Positions 1 to 7,445 are shown, counted from the stretch's first letter. The stretch is DNA of 20,946 nt from JANMDR01 sp031376425 (GCA_031376425.1 JANMDR010000183.1:1-20946); one strand, 5' to 3'. Notes: generated from the sequence alone by a model not told the origin. Numbers and translations: made by a program.

Positions 1-137
1 TGGTCATGCCCGGCGACAACGTCAAGATTGTAGTGCAGCTAATCGCACCGATCGCGATGGAAGACGGCCTACGCTTCGCGATTCGCGAAGGCGGCCGTAC
101 CGTTGGTGCTGGTGTGGTTTCTAAGGTATTGAAGTAA
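1..137 (+). CDS. tuf: Elongation factor Tu, C-terminal fragment cut by window edge
   Basis: The first 137 bases encode the last 44 residues of EF-Tu, reading in frame from base 3 (VMPGDNVKIVVQLIAPIAME) and ending ...VGAGVVSKVLK before a TAA stop at 135-137. This is the end of beta-barrel domain III, which helps bind aminoacyl-tRNA. EF-Tu carries aminoacyl-tRNA to the ribosome as a GTP complex. The GTPase domain lies outside the window. tuf directly ahead of rpsJ is the usual junction between the str and S10 operons. Confidence 0.97.
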   Translation, partial: VMPGDNVKIVVQLIAPIAMEDGLRFAIREGGRTVGAGVVSKVLK

Positions 138-169
138 GTTACTTGGTAAATTAGCTTAAGAAATTTTAG

Positions 170-259
170 CGGCGCGTTTGGGAATCTAAGCGCGCCGACA
201 AAAAAGCAAAGCATTCAATTCGCAAATTGCACCGCCGGTAAAAACCGGTCTAGCACCGG
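170..259 (+). promoter_or_regulatory. Hairpins in the tuf-rpsJ spacer
   Basis: The 137-base spacer between tuf and rpsJ holds two foldable segments. The first is a GC stem, CGGCGCG at 170-176 pairing with CGCGCCG at 191-197; it has no T-run after it, so it does not look like a classic terminator. The second is CCGGT at 235-239, which can pair with ACCGG at 244-248 or alternatively with ACCGG at 255-259, just ahead of the rpsJ ribosome binding site (AAAAAAGGA). A leader-control role is possible but only inferred. Confidence 0.4.
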
Positions 260-274
260 AAAAAAGGAATAATC

Positions 275-598
275 ATGGCAACTGCACCGCAGCCGAAACA
301 AAAAATTCGCATCCGCCTAAAAGCATTTGATTATCGCTTGATCGATCAATCCGCTCTCGAAATCGTCGAAACAGCGAAACGTACCGGCGCCGTAGTTCGT
401 GGTCCTGTACCGCTACCGACACGTATCGAGCGCTTTGACGTATTGCGTTCACCGCATGTGAATAAAACATCGCGTGATCAGTTCGAAATTCGCACGCATT
501 TACGCCTAATGGACATCATCGATCCAACTGATAAAACAGTAGATGCTTTGATGAAGCTTGACCTGCCAGCTGGTGTAGACGTAGAAATTAAGCTCTAA
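275..598 (+). CDS. rpsJ: 30S ribosomal protein S10
   Basis: 107 residues, close to the usual 103. After a short extra N-terminus (MATAPQPKQ) the conserved body KIRIRLKAFDYRLIDQ begins, with the signature SPHVNKTSRDQFEIRTHLRL near residues 65-84. S10 sits in the head of the 30S subunit and, as NusE, also partners NusB and NusG in antitermination. An AAAAAAGGA ribosome binding site precedes the ATG. It is separated from rplC by 342 bases that hold a terminator-like hairpin and a promoter, which is unusual because rpsJ normally leads straight into rplC. Confidence 0.98.
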   Translation: MATAPQPKQKIRIRLKAFDYRLIDQSALEIVETAKRTGAVVRGPVPLPTRIERFDVLRSPHVNKTSRDQFEIRTHLRLMDIIDPTDKTVDALMKLDLPAGVDVEIKL

Positions 599-671
599 TT
601 CTCAAGTTGGGCGTTGCGGCATGGGCGTGGCTCGGTTGCAACGGTAACAAATTGAGTGATTGAAATATCTT

Positions 672-706
672 TAGAGGATTGCTATACTAGCAATCCTCTA
701 GTTTTT
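672..706 (+). terminator. Strong intrinsic terminator-like hairpin after rpsJ
   Basis: TAGAGGATTGCTA at 672-684 is perfectly complementary to TAGCAATCCTCTA at 688-700, giving a stem of up to 13 bp. It is followed by GTTTTT at 701-706. Stem plus T-run is the standard rho-independent terminator form. It lies 74 bases after the rpsJ stop, so it would end or attenuate transcription arriving from tuf-rpsJ before rplC. The rest of the spacer (707-838) contains no gene that I can see. Confidence 0.8.
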
Positions 707-838
707 CTAGGCGCTTGAAATTTGAGCGTTTGAGGTATTTAAAGTGTTTTGTGGTAACTGGACATGTTCTGTAGGTGATTGCAATGCAATTATCATAAGG
801 ATTATGTCTGGGAGTAGTGGAAGTAATGCCTTACATAG

Positions 839-867
839 TTGTCATAAAAGCTGTGCCGAAGTATAAA
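839..867 (+). promoter_or_regulatory. Predicted sigma70 promoter for rplC and downstream genes
   Basis: TTGTCA (839-844) and TATAAA (862-867) are separated by exactly 17 bases, each matching five of six consensus positions. Transcription would start near 873-875 and produce a leader of about 67 bases ahead of the rplC ATG. It lies just after the rpsJ hairpin, consistent with a fresh transcription unit for rplC-rpsQ. Confidence 0.65.
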
Positions 868-873
868 CACAAG

Positions 874-919
874 CTGACCAATTGCAGTCAGAACCCATAC
901 AAACTAGATTTTGTTTGGG
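874..919 (+). promoter_or_regulatory. Structured leader of the rplC unit
   Basis: Two inverted repeats lie between the predicted start site and rplC. The first is CTGAC (874-878) with GTCAG (887-891). The second is CCCATACAAA (894-903) with TTTGTTTGGG (910-919), a ten-position stem with one mismatch and a six-base loop. The second ends 11 bases before the AAGGA ribosome binding site. In E. coli the L4-controlled S10 leader lies upstream of rpsJ; this could be a functional counterpart placed before rplC, but that is inference. Confidence 0.45.
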
Positions 920-940
920 CAAATTAAAAAGGAAATTTTT

Positions 941-1600
941 ATGAGTCTTGGTCTCGTTGGCCGGAAGGTTGGCATGACTCGCATATTTACTGAAGACGGT
1001 ACATCCGTTCCAGTAACAGTGCTTGATCTGTCAAACAACCGCATCACGCAAATCAAATCAGCAGACGTGGATGGCTATACTGCCGTTCAATTAGCATTCG
1101 GTGTACGCCGTGCTAGCCGTGTTGCTATGGCCCAGGCAGGACACTTCGCTAAAGCGGGTGTTGAGGCTGGTTCAGTTCTAAAGGAATTTACTCTAACCTC
1201 TGATGCAGTTTCTGCATTGAAAGTGGGCGAAACCGTATCCGTTGAGATTTTTTCAGTCGGACAAAAGGTTGACGTCACTGGCGTTACTCAGGGTAAAGGC
1301 TTTTCCGGCGTAATTAAGCGCCATCACTTCTCTTCAAACCGTGCATCTCACGGTAACTCAAAATCGCACAACGTACCGGGTTCTATCGGTATGGCGCAAG
1401 ATCCTGGCCGGGTATTCCCAGGTAAGCGCATGGCGGGTCATTTAGGCGCGGTCACCCGCACTATCCCGTTGTTAGAAGTTGCGCGTATTGACGTTGCGCG
1501 TCAGTTGTTGTTGATTAAAGGCGCAGTTCCTGGCCATAAAAACGGCACTATCGTTGTGCGTCCAGCTGCCAAGGCACCTCTTGCTAAGGGAGCTAAATAA
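941..1600 (+). CDS. rplC: 50S ribosomal protein L3
   Basis: 219 residues, starting MSLGLVGRKVGMTRIF. An upstream in-frame TTG at 911 would add ten residues without family similarity; the ATG at 941 has an AAAAAGGA ribosome binding site 5-6 bases ahead, so it is preferred. The extended loop that reaches toward the peptidyl transferase centre is clear at about residues 124-170 (GKGFSGVIKRHHFSS, then NVPGSIGMAQDPG). L3 is an early assembly protein of the 50S subunit. It overlaps rplD by one base (TAATG). Confidence 0.97.
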   Translation: MSLGLVGRKVGMTRIFTEDGTSVPVTVLDLSNNRITQIKSADVDGYTAVQLAFGVRRASRVAMAQAGHFAKAGVEAGSVLKEFTLTSDAVSALKVGETVSVEIFSVGQKVDVTGVTQGKGFSGVIKRHHFSSNRASHGNSKSHNVPGSIGMAQDPGRVFPGKRMAGHLGAVTRTIPLLEVARIDVARQLLLIKGAVPGHKNGTIVVRPAAKAPLAKGAK

Positions 1601-2220
1601 TGGAATTAAAGTTAATTGATGCTTCAGGTTCTGCTAAAGGAACCGTTGCTGCATCCACCGAAATGTTCGGTCGTGATTACAGTGAAGCGCTGGTTCATCA
1701 AGTCGTCACTGCGTATCAAGCTAATGCCCGCGCCGGAAATCGTGCGCAAAAAGGCCGTAGCGATGTACAAAAATCTACCAAGAAGCCATGGCGTCAAAAA
1801 GGTACGGGCCGCGCTCGTGCTGGTATGGCATCTTCACCACTATGGCGTGGCGGCGGTAAGATTTTCCCGAATTCACCTGACGAAAACTTCAGCCAAAAGC
1901 TGAACCGCAAAATGTATCGCGCTGGTATGGCCGCCATTTTGTCGCAGTTGGTTCGTGATGAGCGTTTAAGCGTAGTTGAAGAATTCACGCTAGCGGCTCC
2001 AAAAACCAAATTATTGGCAGAGAAATTGAAATCGATGGGCATGGAGCATGTGCTAATCGTTATCGATAGCGACGATGCAAACCTATTCCTGTCCGCGCGC
2101 AATTTGCCGAACGTGATGGTAGTAGAAGCAAAGTATGCTGATCCTGTCAGCCTAATCCGTTTTGCTAACGTCGTGCTTACCAAAGGTGCCGTTAAGCAGT
2201 TTGAAGAGGTGCTCGCATGA
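1600..2220 (+). CDS. rplD: 50S ribosomal protein L4
   Basis: 206 residues, the normal size. The conserved extended loop, with RRAQ-like and KKPWRQKGTGRARAG segments at about residues 46-76, lines the peptide exit tunnel. The C-terminal globular part continues to FEEVLA. In E. coli L4 also represses its own operon by binding the S10 leader. Here the only obviously structured leader nearby is that of rplC, so a similar loop is conceivable. Starts within the rplC stop codon and overlaps rplW by four bases (ATGA), indicating translational coupling. Confidence 0.97.
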   Translation: MELKLIDASGSAKGTVAASTEMFGRDYSEALVHQVVTAYQANARAGNRAQKGRSDVQKSTKKPWRQKGTGRARAGMASSPLWRGGGKIFPNSPDENFSQKLNRKMYRAGMAAILSQLVRDERLSVVEEFTLAAPKTKLLAEKLKSMGMEHVLIVIDSDDANLFLSARNLPNVMVVEAKYADPVSLIRFANVVLTKGAVKQFEEVLA

Positions 2221-2525
2221 ACATCGAACGCTTAATGACGGTGGTGTTGCGCCCCGTAATCTCAGAAAAGGCGACTATCGCTGCTGAGAAAAACAAACAG
2301 GTTGTTTTTGAAGTAATTCCAAGTGCCACTAAAGCTGAAGTTAAGGCGGCAGTTGAGTTGCTTTTCAAAGATCAAAAAGTTGAAGTTGCTAGTGTCAATA
2401 TGGTTAACCAAAAAGGCAAAGCAAAGCGTCATGGACGTTTCTCTGGCCGTCGTAATCACGTCAAAAAAGCATACGTATGCTTGAAGGGCGAGTCCGACAT
2501 TAGCTTCGTTGAAGGAGCTGCATAA
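2217..2525 (+). CDS. rplW: 50S ribosomal protein L23
   Basis: 102 residues, in the usual 95-100 range. It begins MNIERLMTVVLRPVISEKAT, the typical L23 N-terminus, and carries the loop QKGKAKRHGRFSGRRNHVKKAYV near residues 62-85. L23 sits at the rim of the peptide exit tunnel and is the docking site for trigger factor and the signal recognition particle. The start overlaps the rplD stop (ATGA) and the stop overlaps the rplB start (TAATG), typical of tightly coupled ribosomal genes. Confidence 0.97.
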   Translation: MNIERLMTVVLRPVISEKATIAAEKNKQVVFEVIPSATKAEVKAAVELLFKDQKVEVASVNMVNQKGKAKRHGRFSGRRNHVKKAYVCLKGESDISFVEGAA

Positions 2526-3349
2526 TGGCATTGGTAAAAGTTAAGCCGACGTCCCCCGGTCGTCGCAGTATGATCAAAGTGGTAAATAGCGAATTGCATA
2601 AAGGCAAGCCAGTTGCTGCCTTGTTGGAGCCACAATTCCAGCGCGCAGGTCGTAACACCCACGGTCATATCACTACACGTCACCACGGTGGCGGTCATAA
2701 GCATCACTATCGTATTATCGATTTCAAGCGAAATGATAAAGACGGTATTATTGCTAAAGTAGAGCGTCTTGAATACGATCCAAACCGCAGCGCGAACATT
2801 GCTTTGCTATGCTATTCGGATGGTGAGCGTCGCTACATTATTGCCCCTAAAGGTATTTCTGCTGGTGCCACAGTGGTATCGGGTCCAGAAGCGCCGATTA
2901 AAGCCGGTAATACTTTGCCGTTGCGCAATATTCCAGTGGGTTCCACAATCCATTGCGTAGAATTGCAACCAGCTAAGGGTGCACAAATTGCCCGTTCAGC
3001 CGGTACTTCCGTACAGCTACTAGCTCGCGAAGGTATTCACGCGCAATTGCGTTTACGCTCTGGTGAAGTTCGTAAAGTACACGTTGACTGCCGCGCCACA
3101 TTGGGCGAAGTAGGTAACGAAGAACACGGTCTACGCGTAATCGGTAAAGCCGGTGCAAATCGGTGGCGCGGTTGGCGTCCAACAGTTCGGGGCATCTGTA
3201 TGAACCCAGTAGATCATCCGCACGGCGGCCGGTCTAACGGTGGTGGTCATCCGGTTTCTCCTTGGGGTCAGAAAGCCAAAGGCTTGAAGACACGCACAAA
3301 TAAACGGACGCAGAACATGATTGTTCGCAGCCGTCATAAAGCGAAATAA
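2525..3349 (+). CDS. rplB: 50S ribosomal protein L2
   Basis: 274 residues, as expected. The OB-fold and SH3-like domains are recognisable from HITTRHHGGGHKHHYRIIDF (about residues 49-68) through the C-terminal GKAGANRWRGWRPTVRG and MNPVDHPHGG segments (about 206-240). The histidine in the DHPHGG motif is the residue implicated in peptidyl transferase centre organisation and subunit joining. L2 is among the most conserved ribosomal proteins. It is followed 15 bases later by rpsS. Confidence 0.98.
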   Translation: MALVKVKPTSPGRRSMIKVVNSELHKGKPVAALLEPQFQRAGRNTHGHITTRHHGGGHKHHYRIIDFKRNDKDGIIAKVERLEYDPNRSANIALLCYSDGERRYIIAPKGISAGATVVSGPEAPIKAGNTLPLRNIPVGSTIHCVELQPAKGAQIARSAGTSVQLLAREGIHAQLRLRSGEVRKVHVDCRATLGEVGNEEHGLRVIGKAGANRWRGWRPTVRGICMNPVDHPHGGRSNGGGHPVSPWGQKAKGLKTRTNKRTQNMIVRSRHKAK

Positions 3350-3364
3350 TAGGGGCCATCAAAA

Positions 3365-3652
3365 ATGACACGTTCCATTAAAAAAGGCCCGTTTTGCGAC
3401 GGCCACCTGCTTAAAAAAATTGAAACAGCTGCGGCTGCTAAAGACAAGCGTCCAATTAAAACCTGGTCTCGTCGTTCCACAATCATGCCTGACTTCGTCG
3501 GTCTAACCATCGCTATTCACAACGGTAAGCAACATATTCCCGTGTACGTGAGTGAAAATATGGTTGGTCACAAGCTTGGTGAATTCGCCCTGACGCGTAC
3601 CTTCAAAGGCCATCCAGCCGATAAGAAGGCCGCTGCAGCTGGCAAGAAATAA
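3365..3652 (+). CDS. rpsS: 30S ribosomal protein S19
   Basis: 95 residues against about 92 in E. coli. It begins MTRSIKKGPFCDGHLLKKIE and contains IKTWSRRSTIMPDFVGLTIA and NGKQHIPVYVSENMVGHKLG, all S19 hallmarks. It forms a complex with S13 in the head of the 30S subunit near the A site. The C-terminus ends in an Ala/Lys-rich tail (KKAAAAGKK). It lies between rplB and rplV with short spacers, the standard order. Confidence 0.97.
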   Translation: MTRSIKKGPFCDGHLLKKIETAAAAKDKRPIKTWSRRSTIMPDFVGLTIAIHNGKQHIPVYVSENMVGHKLGEFALTRTFKGHPADKKAAAAGKK

Positions 3653-3661
3653 GGAGTCACC

Positions 3662-3997
3662 ATGCAAACAACAGCAAAATTGTGGGGCGTACGCCTCTCT
3701 GCACAAAAAGGCCGTTTGGTCGCGGATCAAATCCGTGGCATTCAGGTTTCTAAGGCGCTGGACATTCTTACGTTCAGCCCAAAGAAGGGTGCAGATATCA
3801 TTAAGAAAGTTCTTAACTCCGCAATCGCTAACGCCGAGCACAATCACGGCTTAGATATTGATGAATTAAAAGTTTCTACCATCTTGGTTGAGAAGGGCCC
3901 AGTGCTTAAGCGTTTCACCGCGCGCGCTAAGGGTCGTGGCAACCGTATTGTTAAACCTACTTGCCACGTCTTCTTGACGGTTGGCGACGACAAATAA
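3662..3997 (+). CDS. rplV: 50S ribosomal protein L22
   Basis: 111 residues (E. coli 110). It starts MQTTAKLWGVRLSAQKGRLV and continues ADQIRGIQVSKALDIL. The C-terminal beta-hairpin that lines the exit tunnel, the region associated with macrolide resistance in other bacteria, is seen as KGPVLKRFTARAKGRGNRIV near residues 78-97. A GGAG ribosome binding site (aaggagtcacc) precedes the start. It is followed by rpsC after nine bases. Confidence 0.97.
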   Translation: MQTTAKLWGVRLSAQKGRLVADQIRGIQVSKALDILTFSPKKGADIIKKVLNSAIANAEHNHGLDIDELKVSTILVEKGPVLKRFTARAKGRGNRIVKPTCHVFLTVGDDK

Positions 3998-4006
3998 GGA
4001 GTTACG

Positions 4007-4723
4007 ATGGGACAAAAAATCCATCCGGTGGGCTTCCGCTTATCGGTACTCAAAAATTGGTCGTCGAAGTGGTATGCCAATAGCAAAAACTTCCCAATCA
4101 TGTTGGCGCAGGACATCAAAGTCCGCACCTACTTGAAGAAGAAATTAGCTAGTGCATCCGTATCGAAAATTATCATCGAGCGCCCAGCTAAAAACGCAAA
4201 AATCACGATCTACTCCTCACGCCCAGGTATCGTTATCGGCAAAAAAGGTGAAGATATTGAGAACTTACGCGTTGATCTCACTAAATTGATGGGCGTGCCA
4301 GTGCACGTCAATATCGAAGAAGTGCGTAAGCCGGAAACTGATGCGCAGTTAATTGCCGACAATATTACTGGTCAGCTTGAGAAGCGCGTAATGTTCCGTC
4401 GCGCCATGAAGCGTTCAATGCAAAATGCGATGCGCTTAGGTGCGCAAGGTATCAAGATCACCTCGTCAGGCCGTCTAAACGGAGCAGAAATTGCCCGTAC
4501 AGAATGGTATCGCGAAGGTCGTGTGCCATTGCATACTTTGCGTGCAGATATTGATTTCGGTTTCTCTGAAGCTAAAACAACTTACGGCATCATTGGCGTA
4601 ACTGTTTTGGTCTACAAGGGTAATACGCTAGCTAAAGGTGAGCAACCTGTTGCAGCACCAGCGGCTGAGCCAGAACAGCGCAAACCGCGCAAAGCAGGAG
4701 TGAAACATGCTACAGCCAGCTAG
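4007..4723 (+). CDS. rpsC: 30S ribosomal protein S3
   Basis: 238 residues (E. coli 233). The N-terminus MGQKIHPVGFRLSVLKNWSS, the KH RNA-binding loop SSRPGIVIGKKGEDIENL near residues 70-87 (GKKG as the GxxG loop) and the C-terminal S3 domain with ITSSGRLNGAEIARTEWYRE are all present. S3 is at the mRNA entry of the 30S subunit and contributes to mRNA helicase activity. The tail is Ala/Pro/Lys-rich. The last 17 bases overlap rplP. Confidence 0.98.
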   Translation: MGQKIHPVGFRLSVLKNWSSKWYANSKNFPIMLAQDIKVRTYLKKKLASASVSKIIIERPAKNAKITIYSSRPGIVIGKKGEDIENLRVDLTKLMGVPVHVNIEEVRKPETDAQLIADNITGQLEKRVMFRRAMKRSMQNAMRLGAQGIKITSSGRLNGAEIARTEWYREGRVPLHTLRADIDFGFSEAKTTYGIIGVTVLVYKGNTLAKGEQPVAAPAAEPEQRKPRKAGVKHATAS

Positions 4724-5120
4724 AAGAAAATACCGTAAAGAACAAAAAGGCCGCAATAAAGGCATAGCCACCAGTGGTGCAAAAGTATCGTTTGGTGAGT
4801 ATGGTTTGAAAGCGGTCGGCCGTGGACGTCTAACGGCGCGTCAAATTGAAGCAGCGCGTCGTGCAATGACTCGTCACATTAAGCGTGGCGGACGCGTATG
4901 GATTCGTATTTTCCCGGATAAGCCAATTTCCAAAAAGCCAGCCGAAGTTCGGATGGGTAATGGTAAAGGTTCACCGGAATACTACGTAGCCGAAATTCAA
5001 CCGGGCAAAATCTTGTATGAAATGGACGGCGTTGCGGAAGATTTAGCGCGCGAGGCGTTCACGCTAGCATCTGCTAAGTTGCCCATTAGAACCACCTTTG
5101 TTCAGCGTCAGCTGGGCTAA
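4707..5120 (+). CDS. rplP: 50S ribosomal protein L16
   Basis: 137 residues (E. coli 136). It starts MLQPARRKYRKEQKGRNKGI with an AGGAGTG ribosome binding site inside the end of rpsC, which explains the 17-base overlap. Other signatures are LTARQIEAARRAMTRHIKRG and RIFPDKPISKKPAEVRMGNG. L16 organises the A-site region of the large subunit. The arginine modified in E. coli L16 lies in the RMGNGKG-type segment, which is conserved here. Confidence 0.97.
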   Translation: MLQPARRKYRKEQKGRNKGIATSGAKVSFGEYGLKAVGRGRLTARQIEAARRAMTRHIKRGGRVWIRIFPDKPISKKPAEVRMGNGKGSPEYYVAEIQPGKILYEMDGVAEDLAREAFTLASAKLPIRTTFVQRQLG

Positions 5121-5135
5121 AAGCGGGAGAAAAAC

Positions 5136-5333
5136 ATGAACCTAAAAGATATGCGAGCAAAGTCTGCGGATGAACTCCAAAAAGAATTGTTGGCAGTCCG
5201 CCGTGCGCAGTTTTCCTTGCGCATGCAGTTGGCTACCCAACAAGCCAATAAAACCAGCGAAACACCACGCCTAAAACGCGAAGTGGCACAGCTAAAAACC
5301 ATCATGAACGAAAAAGCGAGGGCAGCAAAATGA
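5136..5333 (+). CDS. rpmC: 50S ribosomal protein L29
   Basis: 65 residues (E. coli 63), an all-helical protein. It starts MNLKDMRAKSADELQKELLA and ends in the second helix RLKREVAQLKTIMNEKARAA. L29 pairs with L23 around the exit tunnel. A CGGGAG ribosome binding site precedes the ATG, and the stop overlaps the rpsQ start by four bases (ATGA). Confidence 0.96.
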   Translation: MNLKDMRAKSADELQKELLAVRRAQFSLRMQLATQQANKTSETPRLKREVAQLKTIMNEKARAAK

Positions 5334-5605
5334 CACTAGCAACCGCTGAAACCAGCCTAAAACGTACATTGACGGGTAAAGTCGTTAGCGACAAAATGGA
5401 TAAAACAGTCACGGTCTTAGTTGAGCGTGCTGTTAAACATCCAGTACTAGGTAAGTTAGTACGTCGCTCCAAGAAATACCATGCGCACTCTGAAAACAAC
5501 GAATTCAAAACAGGCGACACCGTTTTGATCGAAGAAACCCGCCCCGTTTCAAAAACTAAGGCGTGGAAAGTTTCCAAGTTGCTAGAAAAAGCGCGCGGCG
5601 AGTAA
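5330..5605 (+). CDS. rpsQ: 30S ribosomal protein S17
   Basis: 91 residues (E. coli 84). After a short extra N-terminus the OB-fold protein runs LKRTLTGKVVSDKMDKTVTV, with KYHAHSENNEFKTGDTVLIE and the conserved ETRPVSKTKAWKV end. S17 binds 16S rRNA helices early in 30S assembly. It is the last gene of the cluster; a strong terminator follows 56 bases after the stop, and the next genes are on the other strand. Confidence 0.97.
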   Translation: MTLATAETSLKRTLTGKVVSDKMDKTVTVLVERAVKHPVLGKLVRRSKKYHAHSENNEFKTGDTVLIEETRPVSKTKAWKVSKLLEKARGE

Positions 5606-5661
5606 ATCTAATGATGGTCAATTATTGACCTTCGTTAATCAGGTACTCGAAATAGCACAAC

Positions 5662-5690
5662 AAAAAGCCCATCAATCTGATGGGCTTTTT
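5662..5690. terminator. Bidirectional terminator between rpsQ and yggX
   Basis: AAAAAGCCCATCA at 5662-5674 is perfectly complementary to TGATGGGCTTTTT at 5678-5690, with a three-base loop. The + strand has five T residues at the end of the right arm, and the - strand has the same on the other side. It can therefore terminate both the S10 unit (+) and the argA-yggX unit (-), which meet here. Confidence 0.9.
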
Positions 5691-5716
5691 GCATTTCCGG
5701 ATGCATGTACCGAAAA

Positions 5717-5989
5717 CTATTCTGATTTAGGCACAAACCCAACCGCAGCATCGGCACCATCGCCAAAAAAGTGCCGCTGCATTTGTTCTTCTAAATATTT
5801 ACGCGCCTTCAAATCCGCAAGGTTTAAGCGGTTCTCATTGACCAGCATTTTTTGATGCTCAAGCCACGCTTTCCACGCTTCTTTGGAAACTGATTCCCAT
5901 AGTTTTTTCCCGATTGGCCCAGGATAGGGTGGAAAATCTAATCCTTCCGCTTCGCGTTTTAGTTTTACGCACTGTATCATTCTTGCCAT
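5717..5989 (-). CDS. yggX: Probable Fe(2+)-trafficking / oxidative damage protection protein YggX
   Basis: 90 residues (E. coli YggX 91). The start MARMIQCVKLKREAEGLDFP at 5989 is chosen over an upstream in-frame ATG (6088) because it has a GGAGAAC ribosome binding site and matches the family length; the longer form would run into argA. Conserved features are the N-terminal cysteine (Cys7), REAEGLDFPPYPG and SKEAWKAWLEHQKMLVNE. YggX is linked to iron handling and repair of Fe-S clusters under oxidative stress. It lies 13 bases after argA, so the two are probably co-transcribed. Confidence 0.95.
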   Translation of the reverse strand: MARMIQCVKLKREAEGLDFPPYPGPIGKKLWESVSKEAWKAWLEHQKMLVNENRLNLADLKARKYLEEQMQRHFFGDGADAAVGFVPKSE

Positions 5990-6002
5990 TCTTGTTCTCC
6001 GG

Positions 6003-7334
6003 TTAGCCCAAGGACTTTGTATAGATCTTGGATTTTCTTGCAAAATTATATTGTGCTTGCCGTGCTGCGGGCAAGCTGGAAACGTCACCTTCTACGAAGC
6101 CACGCGCGGAAAACCATTGCGTAGTTTGCGTTGAAAGTACAAATAAGGTGTTGAACCCGCGTGCTTTGGCACGCTCCTCTGCGTAAGCCAAAATGCGCTC
6201 GCCTCGGCCGCCGTCCCGATAAAATGGATTAACAGCAAGGCAAGCCAATTCTGCGGCTTTATCATCAGCAAATGGGTGCAATGCCGCGCAGCCAATAATT
6301 TCCTGCTCATGCTCCAGCACAACGTAATCGGCAATCTCAGTCTCAAGTGACTGCCGCTCGCGTTTCACTAATACACCCTGCTGTACCAGTGGATCGATAA
6401 TGGCAAAGATGGCTTCCACATCCCCTAAATTAGCTTCGCGCATTTTGTCCGGCGCTTCACGCACTACCATGGTGCCAATACCGTGGTGGGTAAATAACTC
6501 CATCAGTAATGCGCCATCAGTATGGCGGCTGATCAAATGCGCGCGCTTCACGCCGTCGCGTACGGCACGTACGGCACACGGCAGGAAAAACCGCGTATCT
6601 TCCGTTAGCGAAGTGTTGCTGTTTAAAAGCGCCTCGGCTTCAGTTGCAGTAAGCTGTGAATAGACTTCATTGCGTGCATCCACCGCGCCATCAGACTCGG
6701 TTAAAAAAATCAGTTTGTCGGCTTTGAGCGCAATGGCGGCTGATGTTGCCACGTCTTCTACGGTGCAGTTAAATATCTCCCCCGTGGGTGAAAACCCAAT
6801 CGGCGAAAGCAGCACCACCTCATCATCATCCAAGCGGCGGTTAATACCTTCCACATCCACTTTACGCACTACGCCAGTGTGCTTGAAGTCTACGCCATCA
6901 TGAATTCCATAAGGCTTAGCGGTAATAAAATTACCACTCGCAACTCTAATATCCGCACCGGCCATGGGCGAATTGGCGAGTTCTGTAGAAAGCAAAGCCT
7001 CAATCTCCATCCGCACAATGCCATTGGCTTCTTTTACACAACGCAGCGCATCCGCATCGGTCACGCGCCGTCCACCCGCCACCAATGGCGTCACGCCATG
7101 TTGATGCAATTGTTCTTCCACTTGGGGCCGCGTGCCGTGTACTAGTACTACCCGTACCTCAAGACTCACCAATACATTGATGTCGTGCGAGAGCTGCACG
7201 AATAGGCCATCGGAAAGCACCTCACCGCCGAAGGCAATGACGATGGTACGGCCGCCAAATTCATGAATAAACGGTGTTGCGCTACGAAACCACTTTACGA
7301 AATCTTCTAATTTTTGGGAGTCGCGTTTATTCAT
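6003..7334 (-). CDS. argA: Amino-acid N-acetyltransferase (N-acetylglutamate synthase)
   Basis: 443 residues, exactly the classical ArgA length. Residues 1-285 form the amino-acid-kinase-like regulatory domain (FIHEFGGRTIVIAFGGEVLS, then VVLVHGTRPQVEE and GRRVTD at 88-93). Residues 295-443 form the GNAT domain, with the acetyl-CoA loop RDGGRG at 373-378 and QTTQWFSARGF near the end. It makes N-acetylglutamate from glutamate and acetyl-CoA, the first step of arginine synthesis, and is normally inhibited by arginine through the kinase-like domain. No ARG-box was recognised upstream. The next gene is yggX. Confidence 0.97.
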   Translation of the reverse strand: MNKRDSQKLEDFVKWFRSATPFIHEFGGRTIVIAFGGEVLSDGLFVQLSHDINVLVSLEVRVVLVHGTRPQVEEQLHQHGVTPLVAGGRRVTDADALRCVKEANGIVRMEIEALLSTELANSPMAGADIRVASGNFITAKPYGIHDGVDFKHTGVVRKVDVEGINRRLDDDEVVLLSPIGFSPTGEIFNCTVEDVATSAAIALKADKLIFLTESDGAVDARNEVYSQLTATEAEALLNSNTSLTEDTRFFLPCAVRAVRDGVKRAHLISRHTDGALLMELFTHHGIGTMVVREAPDKMREANLGDVEAIFAIIDPLVQQGVLVKRERQSLETEIADYVVLEHEQEIIGCAALHPFADDKAAELACLAVNPFYRDGGRGERILAYAEERAKARGFNTLFVLSTQTTQWFSARGFVEGDVSSLPAARQAQYNFARKSKIYTKSLG

Positions 7335-7375
7335 GAAGTCTCAATAATAAAATCTTGAACCGTGCTGGGAGCAAT

Positions 7376-7404
7376 ATCATAAAGCAGCAAACGCGCAAAC
7401 TAAA
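7376..7404 (-). promoter_or_regulatory. Candidate argA promoter
   Basis: On the - strand TTTAGT (7399-7404) and TATGAT (7376-7381) are 17 bases apart. The -10 matches five of six positions, the -35 only three. It sits in the 111-base gap between rsmE and argA, the longest gap in this - strand block after yjfL, which is where a separate argA promoter would be expected. Confidence 0.3.
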
Positions 7405-7445
7405 AATTTAGCGAAAAAAATACTGCCTCAAACGCTTTCCAAAAA

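Noticed and set aside
340..355. TTGATCGATCAA palindrome as a regulator site
   Set aside because: It lies inside the rpsJ coding sequence where the codons are fully explained by the conserved protein.
911..940. Upstream TTG start extending rplC by ten residues
   Set aside because: The added residues have no likeness to L3 and the ATG at 941 has a proper ribosome binding site.
5990..6088. Longer yggX start at 6088
   Set aside because: It would overlap argA in another frame and adds residues absent from the family; the ATG at 5989 has GGAGAAC ahead.
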